DNA from: CAYMCJ01 sp964388985
Lineage (GTDB): Bacteria; Patescibacteriota; Patescibacteriia; Patescibacteriales; CAYMCJ01
Length of the DNA stretch: 56,507 bases
NCBI GenBank assembly: GCA_964388985.1
Contig: CAYMCJ010000001.1
Coordinates: 1 to 56,507, forward strand
Direction: 5' to 3'
Position numbers and translations under genes: made by a program. Below, one piece after another: positions 55,510-56,507 of the stretch (positions are counted from its first letter, which is position 1; the number at the start of each line of letters is the position of its first letter). The notes below the pieces were generated by a model. It worked only from the letters and a program-made list of their open reading frames with translations. It was not told the origin of the DNA and made no database searches.

Positions 55510-56507
55510 ATGAATATATATTTTGACCATAGCGCCACCACGCCGGTTGATAAAAAGGTGTTGGCGGCCATGCTGCCTTATTTTAATAAAAAATTCGGTA
55601 ATCCTTCTTCAATCCATGGTTTCGGGCAGGAAGCTATTGCCGGAGTTGACCAGGCGCGCGGACAGCTGGCCAAATTTTTAAATTGCGATTCCGAAGAAAT
55701 AATTTTTACTTCCGGCGCGACCGAATCCGATAATCTGGCTTTGTTTGGCGTTATCAGGGCTTTGCAAAAGAGGGGAGTTAAAAATCCCCATATTATTACT
55801 TCCGCTATTGAACATGACGCTATTTTGGAGCCGTGCGCGAAATTGGAAAAGCAAGGCGTGAAAATAACTTATTTGCCGGTTAAATCCAACGGCCTGGTTG
55901 ATGTTTCCCAATTTAAGAAAGCCGTCAAAGACAATACTGTTCTGGTTTCAGTAATGTATGTTAATAGCGAAGTTGGCAGTATTCAGCCGATTCGCGAGAT
56001 AGGAAAAATTATTAAAAAAATCAATAAAAAAAATTTAAACGAATGGAAAAAAATGAGAACTAAAAATCGGGGAGCTAAGCCTCGGCCGATTTATTTTCAT
56101 ACCGATGCCACGCAAGCGGTTAATTTCCTAAATTGCGATACAAAATATTTGCAGGTTGATTTATTAAGCTTGTCCGGGCACAAAATTTACGGCCCCAAAG
56201 GCGAGGGGGCTTTATTTGTAAAAAAAGGAACGGAAATAGAAGCAATGCAATTGGGCGGCCATCATGAAAATAATATCAGGAGCGGCACCCTGAATGTCCC
56301 CGGTATAGTTGGCTTGGGTAAAGCCATTGGTTTAATAGATAAAGAAGGCGATGTTAATAAAAAAATTACCAACCTAAGAGATAGGTTGGTGGATGGAATT
56401 ATAAAAAATATTCCTGACGTAATTTTAAATACTGACCGGGACAATGCCTCTCCGGCCCATGCTCATTTTTCCTTTTTAGGCGTGGAAGGGGAGTCAATTT
56501 TAATTGC
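55510..56507 (+). CDS. nifS: Cysteine desulfurase NifS/IscS, cut by window end
   Basis: This PLP enzyme takes sulfur from cysteine for Fe-S assembly. MNIYFDHSATTPVDKKV, FTSGATESDNLAL, SAIEHDAI, HTDATQAV and SLSGHKIYGPKG with the PLP lysine are all present, and R-SGTLNVPG follows. Residues 171-193 (NKKNLNEWKKMRTKNRGAKP) are an extra segment between IGKIIKK and IYFHTDA, holding an AAATCGG/CCGATTT inverted repeat. The frame runs to the window end with 332 residues; about 50-60 are missing. Confidence 0.95.
   Translation, partial: MNIYFDHSATTPVDKKVLAAMLPYFNKKFGNPSSIHGFGQEAIAGVDQARGQLAKFLNCDSEEIIFTSGATESDNLALFGVIRALQKRGVKNPHIITSAIEHDAILEPCAKLEKQGVKITYLPVKSNGLVDVSQFKKAVKDNTVLVSVMYVNSEVGSIQPIREIGKIIKKINKKNLNEWKKMRTKNRGAKPRPIYFHTDATQAVNFLNCDTKYLQVDLLSLSGHKIYGPKGEGALFVKKGTEIEAMQLGGHHENNIRSGTLNVPGIVGLGKAIGLIDKEGDVNKKITNLRDRLVDGIIKNIPDVILNTDRDNASPAHAHFSFLGVEGESILI
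56020..56092 (+). repeat. In-frame insert in nifS
   Basis: AAATCGG (56064-56070) and CCGATTT (56086-56092) flank GGAGCTAAGCCTCGG, preceded by A-rich sequence. It adds about 23 residues where NifS proteins normally have a short turn. Confidence 0.55.

Noticed and set aside
844..56507. Recoded UGA, as in Gracilibacteria or SR1 relatives
   Set aside because: Several complete genes end in TGA (for example cca and the gene at 42970), and no conserved position is read through TGA.

Overview
The window is a 56.5 kb AT-rich bacterial scaffold with three 100-N gaps (26698-26797, 51415-51514, 54465-54564). It uses the standard code, since UGA acts as stop in several genes. Gene style suggests a Patescibacteria/CPR (Parcubacteria-like) genome: small proteins, single-pass membrane proteins with low-complexity tails, a phosphodiester glycosidase carrying two aromatic 'AWYVYP...YYLGRP' repeats, many starts without Shine-Dalgarno sites, and few complete pathways. 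This placement is inference from content; no 16S rRNA gene is present.

Layout. 1-6.4 kb: partial unknown gene, a short leader-like transcript with four SD-like sites, dus, corA, two membrane proteins (one with thrombospondin type-3 calcium repeats), aspartate kinase. 6.6-9.3 kb: miaB and miaA, both tRNA A37 modification genes, separated by a promoter-driven minus-strand mini-transcript. 9.5-13.2 kb: pyrBI fusion with an apparent pyrL-like attenuator, gatB, hicBA. 13.3-16.8 kb: accessory region with a TIM-barrel gene between two copies of a palindromic repeat, a winged-helix gene with a possible self-operator, a tandem pair of unknown genes (one broken), and a three-gene unknown operon. 16.8-22 kb: minus-strand dTMP/deoxynucleotide cluster (tmk, P-loop kinase, deoxyribosyltransferase-like, folA, thyA, dCTP deaminase/dUTPase-like, dCMP deaminase), interrupted by an AT-rich orphan gene. 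22-24.4 kb: secE-nusG-rplK-rplA operon. 24.5-29 kb: a CCA-adding enzyme with an extra HD domain inside its nucleotidyltransferase domain, an HD protein, a cyclophilin lipoprotein, and a GIY-YIG gene lodged between a truncated and a complete tRNA-Ala, followed by tRNA-Pro. 29-45.6 kb: envelope and core genes (phosphodiester glycosidase, uppS, rarA, rodA, bL25, DUF3048, two pilin-like proteins, prmC, prfA, bL31). 45.7-52.6 kb: flippase, glycosyltransferases, CAP-domain protein, pcm, nucleotidyltransferase, mltG. 53-56.5 kb: an Fe-S assembly locus (Rrf2/IscR-like regulator with a dyad over its start, IscU, Nudix, NifU C-terminal domain, NifS) that also holds an L,D-transpeptidase.

The most unusual property is the repeat landscape. 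Many spacers are self-complementary elements, each built from its own short word repeated along both arms. Related palindromic or tandem elements also lie in frame inside conserved genes (dus, miaB twice, miaA twice, cca, prmC twice, a glycosyltransferase, nifS). One element is read in the same frame in two unrelated enzymes, Dus and PrmC, giving the shared peptide RLSRL-x-EQDE. This resembles the protein-invading palindromic elements of Rickettsia in behaviour, but I do not recognise these families by name.
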